From positions 1 to 64,000 of the forward strand of contig JAYRJQ010000014.1 of the NCBI GenBank assembly GCA_041906185.1: a stretch of DNA of 64,000 nt, written 5' to 3'. Positions 1-7,919 of this stretch are shown here, piece after piece. The translations under genes were made by a program, and so were the position numbers. This DNA comes from Roseateles_B sp041906185 (GTDB taxonomy: Bacteria > Pseudomonadota > Gammaproteobacteria > Burkholderiales > Burkholderiaceae_C). Numbering within the stretch: position 1 is the stretch's first letter; each line of letters starts with the position of its first letter. Under the pieces are notes generated by a model. That model did no database searches. It was not told the origin of the DNA and worked only from the letters and a program-made list of their open reading frames with translations.

Positions 1-90
1 GGGGACTGGATCCACTTCTACAACCACCGGCGTCCGCATCAGGCGCTGAACATGAGAACACCCGCTGAGGCATTTGCATTAGCGGCATGA
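1..90 (+). pseudogene. IS3-family transposase, C-terminal end only (cut by window edge)
   Basis: The frame open from base 1 to the TGA at 88-90 reads GDWIHFYNHRRPHQALNMRT followed by PAEAFALAA. The YNHRRPHQAL...TPAE pattern is the usual C-terminal signature of the DDE integrase domain of IS3-family OrfB transposases. Only 29 residues are visible, so I cannot say whether the full transposase is intact to the left. It marks the left part of the window as a mobile or rearranged region. The terminal inverted repeat could not be placed with confidence. Confidence 0.8.
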
Positions 91-95
91 CCTGA

Positions 96-260
96 GCAGG
101 ATTTGCTGGGTCAATACAGAAGCGCGTTGTGCGGCTGGTGGTGTTGCCCGAGAAGGCCACCGATTATGCGGAAAAGCCGCTGATCGGTGAGTCGCCTGAA
201 CAGGCACTGCAGCGTGTCAAGGCGGCGCTGAAAACGGCTCAGTCCTACGCCGACATCTGA
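96..260 (+). pseudogene. Orphan C-terminal coding fragment next to the IS3 remnant
   Basis: An open frame runs from just after an in-frame TGA at 93-95 to the TGA at 258-260. Its translation contains RVVRLVVLPEKATDYAEKPL and ends in QSYADI. The composition looks like real protein (an amphipathic helix with many Ala, Lys and Gln), but there is no plausible start or ribosome binding site. Its 5' end abuts the insertion sequence. I read it as the tail of a gene truncated by IS insertion. The family is not recognised, so this is inference from position and composition only. Confidence 0.4.
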
Positions 261-731
261 GCCCTGCGCCAGCGCAACAGCGAGCAGGCCTTGCGCCACT
301 CCCTGGTGCTGGGTGGCTGGGGCGCATGCCGGCCCGCAGTGCGGGCGTGGAGCGCCGCCGCCAGTGTGAGCCCGGCGCTGTTAAGCTGCCGGCCCACCCC
401 AGGCTGGATCACGTTGCGCATCTCCCCCATTCAAATCGTTGCCGCGCTGGCGGCTGCCGGCCTCGCCCTGGCCTGTCTGTACTACGGCTCTCAGGCGCGC
501 GGCACGGTGGCGCACATCATGTCTCTGCCGCGCGCAGCCTCTGCCCCGCAATGCCCGCTTGGTGTTGCACACCGTGAGTTCAGGGCTGAGGGGTGATTGA
601 CTGCTCCCGCTGCATTGCTGCCGTTAGGATGGCAGAGTCAGCATTAGGCTGATCTGTGTCGTTCGCGGATTAGGGCGCTAGCGACTGTTCCATCCAATAC
701 CGGTCACTGAGCCTCGCGCCACTCACGTTGT
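261..731. other. No supported gene between the IS remnant and the first intact gene
   Basis: About 470 bases. Short open frames exist on both strands, but none has a convincing ribosome binding site or recognisable protein. I see no tRNA, strong terminator or repeat. It probably includes decayed sequence linked to the IS event. Confidence 0.5.
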
Positions 732-1937
732 TCAGCCTTCGCGACTTTGGCAATAGACCGGTGGATGTGGGCCAGGTCCATCGCGCTGTGCCGGCTGAAA
801 CTTCCATTCAACGACCGTAGTGTTGCGAAGGCAATGGCGCAGATAGTCAACAAGCTCCCGACAATCCTCACAAACTTCGTTCCAGTAGTCGCGATACTCG
901 ACGATCACAAACTCGTTGGGCAACCTGTCCATCAGGGCCAATGCGAGCGCCGATTTCGTTTGTGCTGCCGTCCAACCATAGGCCCGGATGCTGTTGCTCA
1001 GAATCCGAACGAGTTGATGCGGTGCGGTCGTCATGCCCATGTCGGCCTCGAACCGCTGCACTTCGTTGACGCCATCGGTCCGCGTTGAAGGCGGAGGCTG
1101 AAATACGCCCAATGAACTGCGCTGCAGCGAGCGGAAGACCTTGAGCGGCGACGTGCGGATTTGCTCGCGATGCAGCTCCTGGGCGCGCTGCTCCGCCCGC
1201 TCGCGCTGCTGCAGGCGCAACGCTTCCCTATCGGGCGCATCCGGCGCGGCGGCGCGAGCCTGTGCGATCGTGTACCGCCCATCGTTGCGCTCATGTGCCA
1301 ACACCCACTGGAAGTGCAGCATGTCGCGCACGACCTCCGCCTCCTCCGCAGCGCCAATCCGCGTCAGTCCCGTCGCGGCCATGTTCGCCGCATCGTCATA
1401 GCGCTGCGCCCGGCGCAGCACGTCGGCCAGAACCGCCTGGGCGAGCCCGGGCTCCCGGTACGGCGGCTCTCCGGCCAACAGGCAGACATCGAATGCTTCG
1501 GCAGCCTGGTTGCGGATGTCCAGGGCCATGCGCACCGCGGCCATGTCACCACCTCGCGCCGCGTCGTCGCAGACCCAGGCCGCCTTCAACATGGCCAGCG
1601 CCGCCGCGGCCCGCATGCCACAGGTGTCGGCCAGCCAGGCCCATGCCATCAGGCGTCGCGCGAGTTCCGGGTGCCCCGGATGCACAAGCCTGGCCTGATA
1701 GCCCTTGTCCTGCACCAGCAGTCGCGGCGACACCTTGCCCAGGTCGATGTCTAACTCAGGCGCACAAAAACGGCAGACCAGACATTCATGGATGTCAGTT
1801 GCATCGATTGAGGCTCGCGCCGAGGGCCGCAGATCCAGGTCCTGCCCGCCACGGGTGGTGTGGCTGAGAAGAGTCTGTACGTTCGATGTCGCACCGCAAC
1901 TGACGCATGCGACGGAACGGAGAGCGTATAGGGTCAT
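732..1937 (-). CDS. Hypothetical protein with N-terminal Cys clusters (possible zinc ribbon)
   Basis: 401 residues, family not recognised. The N-terminus has CVSCG at about residues 11-15 and CLVCRFC at about 53-59, a spacing that could bind a zinc ion. The middle (roughly residues 80-220) is Ala-rich and helical in character, with repeat-like segments such as AAALAMLKAAWVCDD. An Arg/Glu/Gln-rich stretch near residue 240 looks like a coiled coil. The C-terminus has no known motif. No signal peptide, so probably cytoplasmic. It lies 60 bases downstream of the exported-protein cluster on the same strand and may be its last gene. No good Shine-Dalgarno is visible before the ATG, so the start is uncertain. 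Confidence 0.55.
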   Translation of the reverse strand: MTLYALRSVACVSCGATSNVQTLLSHTTRGGQDLDLRPSARASIDATDIHECLVCRFCAPELDIDLGKVSPRLLVQDKGYQARLVHPGHPELARRLMAWAWLADTCGMRAAAALAMLKAAWVCDDAARGGDMAAVRMALDIRNQAAEAFDVCLLAGEPPYREPGLAQAVLADVLRRAQRYDDAANMAATGLTRIGAAEEAEVVRDMLHFQWVLAHERNDGRYTIAQARAAAPDAPDREALRLQQRERAEQRAQELHREQIRTSPLKVFRSLQRSSLGVFQPPPSTRTDGVNEVQRFEADMGMTTAPHQLVRILSNSIRAYGWTAAQTKSALALALMDRLPNEFVIVEYRDYWNEVCEDCRELVDYLRHCLRNTTVVEWKFQPAQRDGPGPHPPVYCQSREG

Positions 1938-1997
1938 CTGGAGGTGAGCGAGCGCGGAGTTGTACCCAAGCCTGTAGACGTTAGTTTTTGGCAGCGT

Positions 1998-3062
1998 CTA
2001 CCGGACGCACAGGGCCCTAGCACCATACGGCTCAGTCATATCGACTGAGTACTTCTTGCCATTCGTTAAGCTGACACGCCACACCTCAGCAGCGCCGTTA
2101 CGCTCAGAACTCCATGGCGCGGATGTCTCTAGATCAAGTAAAGGGGAGACATTGCACAGATGAAAAACGAATAGCGCGTTCCAACAAACTTTGCCCGGCA
2201 ATTCCGGCGCATAAAGTGACTGCAATTCCGATGATGTCGGCAACCGCCAACCATTCCCCTTCCGTTGACAGTAGGCGTTGGCCTCGTGCCAATCGACGTC
2301 ATCACCATTGTCGGACTGTGTCCAATCGAGACCGCTGTCGCACTGTTTCAACACACCATTTCCAGCAGCGATCAGGCCCCCCTTGGTGGCAGCGCACGCT
2401 ACTTTCATCTCCCTCTCCTTGCGCGAACGCTCCTCAATGGCGGCCAGTCTTTCCCGCTCCATACGCTGGCGTTCAGCCGCCTCGGCCAATTGCTGACGCT
2501 CCCTGCGCATTCGGGCATCTGCTTCCTGCTGCAGCCGCCGTTGATTCCACTGCGCCACAGCCTCCAAGTTCTCCTGCGAACTCACCAGCAGTTCGACGAT
2601 CTCGGCCCGATTCGGCTCGCTGCCGGGCACCACACCCATCCAGGCGACCAGGACCTGTCTGGCACGCGCAAGGTCATTCAAGGTCGCCAGCGCGCGCGCC
2701 TGGGTCAGCAACAACGCCGGCCAGTCGCCCAGCAGCCTGCGGGCCTCTTCAACCTGGGCCAGATGCCGCGCGGCGCTCTCGGGCTTCATGCCGCTGCCGT
2801 CGTAGCGCTTGGCCGCCGCAGCCCGCTTCACTACATCCAGCAACTCCCGAAAAGGCCCATAACGCTGCACGTAAGATGCCGCCTGCGCCCCGACCTCCAA
2901 GCTCGGTTCGGCGGCCTTCTGCGCCGGCAGGCTCAGCCAATCGGCCAGCGTGATGCCACTGTCGAGCTGCACATCGTGCACGGTCTTTTGCGGCGCCTGC
3001 GCTAGTGCGCTGCCCGCGAGAACCGCCCACACCAGCGCTTGCGCCATCCATCTAAGAATCAT
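1998..3062 (-). CDS. Exported DUF1566 (Lcl C-terminal domain) protein, copy A
   Basis: 354 residues from the ATG at 3062, which has AGGAG about 6-10 bases upstream. An N-terminal signal peptide (MILRWMAQALVWAVLAGSALA) suggests export. Residues about 22-90 are nearly identical to the paralogue at 3807-4799 (QKTVHDVQLDSGITLADWLS and onward). A Gln/Arg/Glu-rich coiled coil follows (around residues 190-245). A DUF1566-type domain then runs to the C-terminus, with CDSGLDWTQ, NAYCQRKGNGWRLPT and a terminal RALCVR. DUF1566 domains are found in many surface or secreted proteins and have no single known function. It is separated by about 105 bases from the upstream lipoprotein gene. The role is unknown. 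Confidence 0.75.
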   Translation of the reverse strand: MILRWMAQALVWAVLAGSALAQAPQKTVHDVQLDSGITLADWLSLPAQKAAEPSLEVGAQAASYVQRYGPFRELLDVVKRAAAAKRYDGSGMKPESAARHLAQVEEARRLLGDWPALLLTQARALATLNDLARARQVLVAWMGVVPGSEPNRAEIVELLVSSQENLEAVAQWNQRRLQQEADARMRRERQQLAEAAERQRMERERLAAIEERSRKEREMKVACAATKGGLIAAGNGVLKQCDSGLDWTQSDNGDDVDWHEANAYCQRKGNGWRLPTSSELQSLYAPELPGKVCWNALFVFHLCNVSPLLDLETSAPWSSERNGAAEVWRVSLTNGKKYSVDMTEPYGARALCVR

Positions 3063-3166
3063 CCCTGCTCCTTGGATGCATAAAGTTCGCTTGCCGTCAT
3101 TGGGGCCTCTTGGCACACATGGCCGCGCCGCGCAGACCATCCAGGTGCAGCGCGAACTGGCGACAT

Positions 3167-3733
3167 CTACCGGCTGCATCGGGCAGCCACGGGCAACAGA
3201 TCGGGAGCCCGACTCACCAGTCGATCGGCCAAGTCCGGCGCTTTGGCCGCGAGGTGTTTCGAGGCCATCGCCGTGTTCTGCTTGAACTGCCACTGCAACT
3301 GTTTTCCTGGGACGCCAAGCGTGATGTCCCCAAAGTACGCCACCTTGCCTGGCTCCTGCAACTTGAACACCACGGTCCGCTGGGCACCACAAGGGCTGAA
3401 GTCCGACAAGGCCGTGGCGCCGGTACGAACGACCGTCACCGCCAGCACATCACCGGGCTTGGCCTTGCCCATGACGTAGCCATCGCTGGGGCCGCCATAG
3501 AACACCGGGACTTGGCTCAGGAAGCTCTGCTTGAAAACGCCGTTTTCAATGCTGCCCGAGAAGATGGCAATTCGATATTGGTCCGGCTGGAGCCCGAAGA
3601 GGAAGAACGCCTCTGTCTGGGTCGGCGTGAAGGTGCCTGGATCGACGCTGCCGATGGAGGTGCAGCCAACCGTGAGCCAGGCTGCGAATAGCGTGGCGAG
3701 AAACTTTTTTGTCAATGAGTAAGCGAAGTTCAT
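3167..3733 (-). CDS. Putative lipoprotein of unknown function
   Basis: 188 residues. The N-terminus is a lipoprotein signal: charged MNFAYSLTKK, a hydrophobic stretch, then the lipobox LTVGC with Cys at residue 24. The mature protein starts TSIGSVDPGTFTPTQTEAFF and appears beta-rich, without a domain I can name. It sits between the two DUF1566 paralogues on the same strand, so it is probably expressed with them and anchored to a membrane. Family length cannot be compared. It could be the envelope anchor of whatever the cluster assembles, but that is inference. Confidence 0.65.
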   Translation of the reverse strand: MNFAYSLTKKFLATLFAAWLTVGCTSIGSVDPGTFTPTQTEAFFLFGLQPDQYRIAIFSGSIENGVFKQSFLSQVPVFYGGPSDGYVMGKAKPGDVLAVTVVRTGATALSDFSPCGAQRTVVFKLQEPGKVAYFGDITLGVPGKQLQWQFKQNTAMASKHLAAKAPDLADRLVSRAPDLLPVAARCSR

Positions 3734-3806
3734 GGTTTTGTTCTTCCCATATAGCGAGCTCCTTGGATCTCAAGAGATGCAGGGAGCAGAACAGGAGAAT
3801 CAAAAA

Positions 3807-4799
3807 TCAGAGACGACGAACACACAAGGCACGCAAGTCACTGTCGCTGTCGCCGACGCGCATCGAATTCCTGTGGCCTAGGTAGAGAGATACAACCCAG
3901 GCGCGCGAGGAACCATCGGAATCGGAACTCCAGTACCAACCATAGGCGCTGGATAAGTTGAACTGATTCGATACCTTGCAGGTGTAGCTGCCGCAACTAA
4001 CGCCGGGCAAACTGGATTTGTAGAGCGACTGTAACTGCGCCACCGTCGGTAAGCTCCAGCCGTCGCCCTGCCCTTGGCAATAGGCTTGTGCCTGGCTCCA
4101 GTTCACGTTTGTGCGGCTGTCTCTCTGAGTCCAATCCAAGCCAGTGCCACATTGCCTGAGCGTTCCGGAAGTACTGCCAACCTCTAGCACGTCAGTTGCC
4201 CCAAGGTCGCAGGCCTCGCGAACACGGCGGTCTTCACGCCTCATTTGATCCTGCCCTTCAACGTCCGCCCGGCTTTGCCGTTGGTGCCACAGCGTCACCA
4301 GTGTTACGTCTTGCTCCGAGTTCACTAGCAAGTCAACGATCTGCGGTCGTTTGGGCTCGTTCGCAGGTACCACCCCTACCCAGGCAACTAGCGCCTTCCT
4401 GGCACGAGTGTTGTCAAGCAACGTCACATGAGCTCTAGCCTGAGCCCATAAGAGATTTGGCCAATCGCCCAATTGTTTGCGCGCCAGCTCGACAGCCGCT
4501 AGACGCTGCGCCGCGTTGTCAGCAGTCATACCGGTGTCGGCGTATAGCTTGGCGGCTGCAGCTCGCCTGACCACATCCAGCAGTTCCCGAAAAGGGCCAT
4601 ACCGTTGAACGTACGAGGCCGCCTGCGCACCGACCCCCAAGCTCGGCTCTGCGGCCTTCTGCGCCGGCAGGCTTAGCCAATCCGCCAGCGTGATGCCACT
4701 GTCGAGTTGCACGTCGTGTACCGTCTTTTGCGGAGCTTGTGCCCATGCAGCGGGAGTCGCCAGCATCGCCAAAGTCACCCATATCGACTTCAATTGCAT
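3807..4799 (-). CDS. Exported DUF1566 (Lcl C-terminal domain) protein, copy B
   Basis: 330 residues beginning MQLKSIWVTLAMLATPAAWA, a good signal peptide. The next ~70 residues match copy A (1998-3062) at all but a few positions. The proteins then diverge, and this copy lacks the long coiled coil. The C-terminal DUF1566 region keeps CGTGLDWTQ, QAYCQGQGDGWSLPT, YWSSDSDGSSRAWVVSL and RALCVR. Two Cys pairs may form disulphides, which fits export. The start codon overlaps the end of the upstream gene by 10 bases, implying translational coupling. Function unknown; the pair looks like a tandem duplication with a conserved N-terminal module. Confidence 0.75.
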   Translation of the reverse strand: MQLKSIWVTLAMLATPAAWAQAPQKTVHDVQLDSGITLADWLSLPAQKAAEPSLGVGAQAASYVQRYGPFRELLDVVRRAAAAKLYADTGMTADNAAQRLAAVELARKQLGDWPNLLWAQARAHVTLLDNTRARKALVAWVGVVPANEPKRPQIVDLLVNSEQDVTLVTLWHQRQSRADVEGQDQMRREDRRVREACDLGATDVLEVGSTSGTLRQCGTGLDWTQRDSRTNVNWSQAQAYCQGQGDGWSLPTVAQLQSLYKSSLPGVSCGSYTCKVSNQFNLSSAYGWYWSSDSDGSSRAWVVSLYLGHRNSMRVGDSDSDLRALCVRRL

Positions 4800-5728
4800 C
4801 CCTGCGCCCTCATGGTGGCCTGAGCTCTGGCCCTCTCCGATCGAGCGCGTTCAAGGTCCGCGGCGTAGCGTGGGTTGATGCCGCCAGTGGTGGTGCTGGC
4901 GCGAGCAAAGCGCTCGAACTCGGCCAATTGCTGCTCCATCGCGGTGAGCCGAATGCGCATGTTGGCGCAGTCCTGCGCATTGCCCGCCGCCGCGTTGCGG
5001 CCACCGTTGCCGGAGGCTCTGCCACCATTCCAGCCTCCGGCATCAGGCTGCTCCTGCCGCTGTTGCTGCAACTGCCGCTGCTGCATTTGGAGCTGCTGCT
5101 CTTGCTGGCGCAGCCCGGCTTGGTCTTCGCGCAGCCGTTGGCCGGTGCTGGACTGGCCCATCAGCGACGGCACGGCACCACCTGAGCGCCCGCCGGAACC
5201 CGCTTGATCGTCGTCTTGTGGCTGATTGACCTGATTGCTGAAGCGGGAGCCCTCGACTTCCTGAGCCGTCGGGATCCCAGCCACCGTGCAAGGGCCGATG
5301 ACGTCCCAGCCCGTCTCGGTGCAGCGTTGGATCTTTTCTTCGAAGCAGACAGTGGACCCCACGGCGTGCCGGTTGAGTCCGCCGCCATCCGCGCGCATCA
5401 TGGGCTTTGTCAGGTAGGAGCATCCGGTTTCATTGCTGAAACGCCTGGGACGCTCGACAGCAGCGGCACCCGTGTTGCCTCCCTGCAAGCGGTCCTTGGC
5501 GGCAGACGGCGGCTTAGCAGCCTGAGCCGATTGCTCGGTGGCGAGAGGTCTGACCGCCAGGCTGCGCGCAGCCACTGGAGACAGAGTTCGGTTGAACTCT
5601 TCGACGGCCTGGCTTGTAGCAGCCGGTGAATCAATGACAACTGCACCGGCCGACATCGCGCCAGACCAGAGCAGTGCCATGGCGGCCTTCGGCAAAGCTC
5701 CGCTCAAAAGCATCCCGCAGCGTCTCAT
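4790..5728 (-). CDS. Exported Gln-rich coiled-coil protein, function unknown
   Basis: 312 residues from the ATG at 5728, chosen because it makes an ATGA overlap with the stop of the upstream ankyrin gene. MRRCGMLLSGALPKAAMALL and the following residues look like a signal peptide or N-terminal anchor. A Cys-containing central region (around residues 95-150) has NETGCSYLTKPMMRADGGGL. A strongly Gln-rich heptad-like segment (RQQEQQLQMQQRQLQQQRQ) at about residues 205-225 predicts a coiled coil. A Gly/Asn-rich linker and a C-terminal helix follow. I do not recognise the family. Overlaps at both ends place it firmly in the same operon as its neighbours. Confidence 0.6.
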   Translation of the reverse strand: MRRCGMLLSGALPKAAMALLWSGAMSAGAVVIDSPAATSQAVEEFNRTLSPVAARSLAVRPLATEQSAQAAKPPSAAKDRLQGGNTGAAAVERPRRFSNETGCSYLTKPMMRADGGGLNRHAVGSTVCFEEKIQRCTETGWDVIGPCTVAGIPTAQEVEGSRFSNQVNQPQDDDQAGSGGRSGGAVPSLMGQSSTGQRLREDQAGLRQQEQQLQMQQRQLQQQRQEQPDAGGWNGGRASGNGGRNAAAGNAQDCANMRIRLTAMEQQLAEFERFARASTTTGGINPRYAADLERARSERARAQATMRAQGCN

Positions 5729-6630
5729 CGCAGTGCTTCGCAGTTGGCCGAGCGACGGCACTGGCGCTCGCATTCGTCACTTTCCGTCATCGCACCCAGC
5801 ACCCCGAGGGCAGCACCCAGCTTGCTCGTGGCGGACGAGCCCATCATGGCGCTGCTGTAGCGCTGCACGCAACTGGATTGGCATTCGCTGACCTGACTCA
5901 CGCAGCTGTTGTATTGCTGCGCCTTCAGCACTTCTTGCTGAAGCCTTGCTGCTTCCTGCTGACCCTTGATCTGGGCAGCTTGCGCCTGGGTGGCTGCGGT
6001 TTGCGCGGCCACGGCTTCACGCCGCGCAGTCAGTTGGGCTTCTTCGGCCAGATAGGCCCTTATTACAGAAGCAGGCACACCGGTAGCGGGAGGAGACGCT
6101 GCTGCGACCAACACCGGAGCAGCCGAACCTGCATTGGCGGGAGACGATGCCCCAGGCGACGGGGCAGAGGCCACAGGCCGCCATTTGGCCAGTACGGCAG
6201 CGATATCGCGCCGACCGCGGGCGAGGGCGAACTGCTCAAGGGGCTGCCCTTCTGGCGACTTCGAGCCTGGGGATGCACCAGACTCCAGCAGCGCCACGAC
6301 GCTCAAGGTACTGCCGGATGAGACGGCGGCGTACAGCGGAGACTTGCGATCGTAGGTACCAAGGTTGGGATCGGCGCCTCGTTTCAGCAGTTCTCGAACG
6401 AGATCATCGTGCCCCATGGCGCTGGCAAACATGAGGGCGGTCCAACCCTCAGCGTCCCTTGCATTGACCTTGGCCCCCTTCTTGAGAGCGAGCCCTGCCG
6501 CAACGGTGTTGCCCCGCTCAGCCGCCGCCCATAAGTCTTCTTGTGGGCCGGCCAACAGTTGAGTCGGCAGGACGCCGACGAACACCAACACGAGCACCCA
6601 AAACTGACGGCGCCACTGATGAATTGGCAT
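5725..6630 (-). CDS. Exported ankyrin-repeat protein
   Basis: 301 residues, first gene of the exported cluster. The N-terminus (FWVLVLVFVGVLPTQLLAG) is a signal peptide or anchor. Ankyrin repeats occupy about residues 30-150: AAERGNTVAAGLALKKGAKV, DAEGWTALMFASAMGHDDLV, then RGADPN and further repeats with SPLYAAVSSGS. A Pro/Ala linker follows, then an Ala/Gln-rich helix (about 190-235), and a C-terminal Cys-rich segment with C-x5-C-x3-C (CVSQVSECQSSC). Ankyrin repeats bind proteins, so a periplasmic adaptor is plausible. The stop overlaps the next start as ATGA. No substrate can be named. Confidence 0.75.
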   Translation of the reverse strand: MPIHQWRRQFWVLVLVFVGVLPTQLLAGPQEDLWAAAERGNTVAAGLALKKGAKVNARDAEGWTALMFASAMGHDDLVRELLKRGADPNLGTYDRKSPLYAAVSSGSTLSVVALLESGASPGSKSPEGQPLEQFALARGRRDIAAVLAKWRPVASAPSPGASSPANAGSAAPVLVAAASPPATGVPASVIRAYLAEEAQLTARREAVAAQTAATQAQAAQIKGQQEAARLQQEVLKAQQYNSCVSQVSECQSSCVQRYSSAMMGSSATSKLGAALGVLGAMTESDECERQCRRSANCEALR

Positions 6631-7052
6631 ATCGCCCCCCGATTGAAATCAGCCACACCGGAAACATGCAAAAGCTGAGCTTTGCTGCGTTCGTGAGTAG
6701 TTTTCCATGCTGCACCGATGTTGGCAATCTCTCTAGCTGCCGGCCTGCGGAGATGGCCGTCTACCTCCTGAGTCGCTGAAGAGCTCATCAATCCTGATGA
6801 AGCTCACGAGACAGGATTCCCCTTGGGCGTGGCAACAGGACGTCTCGTCAATCTCATTGGCAAGAGGGTGCATTCGACTGGCCTGGACGAAGCAAGTCAG
6901 TGCCCGGAATGCAGCTGAAAGCGTGTGTTCTTTCGTGGCGACTGAAGGACTGGAGACGCTGCATTGCGGTCCTCCACAAGGAGGTCATCCTCGCCGAGTT
7001 CTAAAAGTGCAGCATCTCAGCTCGTGGAGCCTGACGTGGTTGTTGCATGCAT
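6631..7052. other. Intergenic region between the jet operon and the exported cluster
   Basis: About 420 bases. It should hold the promoter for the leftward ankyrin/DUF1566 cluster and the 3' end of the jet transcript. I see no convincing hairpin terminator and no conserved small protein. Short open frames on the plus strand here lack ribosome binding sites and run into jetD antisense. Confidence 0.5.
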
Positions 7053-7919
7053 CTACAAAGCTGGCAGCCAGACCGCCTCCTGCTCCAATGCCATCCCTAG
7101 GTGTTGCATCTGCTCAGTCAGGTCGCGCAAAGACGCCGGCATTTGCCCGACAGCGGCAGTGAAGTGGCGCAAGGTGTCCCGCCATACCTGTACGCTGCCA
7201 TAGCGCGCCAGCTTGCGTTCCCACTGCGGCATCAGCCAGAACTCGCAAGAGTCTCCCAGCACCTCGTGAAGCCGCACGAAGTTGCTCAGGCCCACGCCGT
7301 CATAGTCGGCGAAGAGGATCACCCGGCTGGCACGGGGACGGCGACTCAGCCATGACAGCAGCCTGCCGTCGAGCTGCCCGCCGTAGTACAGCAGCGAGGC
7401 CTGCGTGCCTTCGGGCAGCCAGTCCGTGCGATCAAACAAGGCTTGGTTCTCGACGAGCCAGAGCGCTTGCTCGGAGTGCCAGGTGTCACCTGACTGAATG
7501 CAGAGTGAGGCCGCACCGAAGTCGCGTGTGGCAGCACTCAGTGTCAACTCCACGCCCCTTTCGGCCTCATGCCAGCTGACCGCGTCGCCGACCGCCTTGA
7601 GCAGCGGGTAGTAGCTGCCGTGTTGATGACGCCGGGCCTTGCTGTCGCGGGCATGGGCCACGTGCTGTGCGCGCAGAGGCAGTTGTTCGGCGATAGACGG
7701 CTCAAGCCGAGGGGAGAGCTGCGTCACGTGAGCGTCGAACACCGCCTGATCGCAAACGCTGTACACGTCTCCTCGGCCTTGGCGCAGACAGTTCACGGCA
7801 CCTGTTCGCCGGGCAAATTGATCCAGAGCCATGCGCTGTGCAGCGGTGAACTGGCTGGCGGGTAAGGTGCTTTTGCCTTGCAGCTTGAGCAACGCTGCGC
7901 GCAGGGCCTGCTCCGTCAT
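7053..7919 (-). CDS. jetD: JetD-like Wadjet nuclease subunit (Toprim fold)
   Basis: 288 residues. JetD is the nuclease of Wadjet (JetABCD), which cleaves plasmid or other small circular DNA after loop extrusion by JetABC. Visible signs are the segment SKARRHQHGSYYPLLKAV, then VENQALF, LLYYGGQLDG and the Toprim-like acidic motif FADYDGVGLSNFVRL near residues 210-225. The start at 7919 is chosen because ATG overlaps the JetC stop as TGATG. It is shorter than the ~370-400 residues I associate with many JetD proteins, so the N-terminal part may be reduced, or this may be a different Wadjet subtype. Last gene of the four-gene operon. Confidence 0.82.
   Translation of the reverse strand: MTEQALRAALLKLQGKSTLPASQFTAAQRMALDQFARRTGAVNCLRQGRGDVYSVCDQAVFDAHVTQLSPRLEPSIAEQLPLRAQHVAHARDSKARRHQHGSYYPLLKAVGDAVSWHEAERGVELTLSAATRDFGAASLCIQSGDTWHSEQALWLVENQALFDRTDWLPEGTQASLLYYGGQLDGRLLSWLSRRPRASRVILFADYDGVGLSNFVRLHEVLGDSCEFWLMPQWERKLARYGSVQVWRDTLRHFTAAVGQMPASLRDLTEQMQHLGMALEQEAVWLPAL

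Noticed and set aside
1998..4799. Diversity-generating retroelement target (DUF1566 proteins can have the C-type-lectin-like fold used by such targets)
   Set aside because: No reverse transcriptase or template repeat is visible in the window, and the divergence between the two copies is not restricted to adenines as far as I can see.
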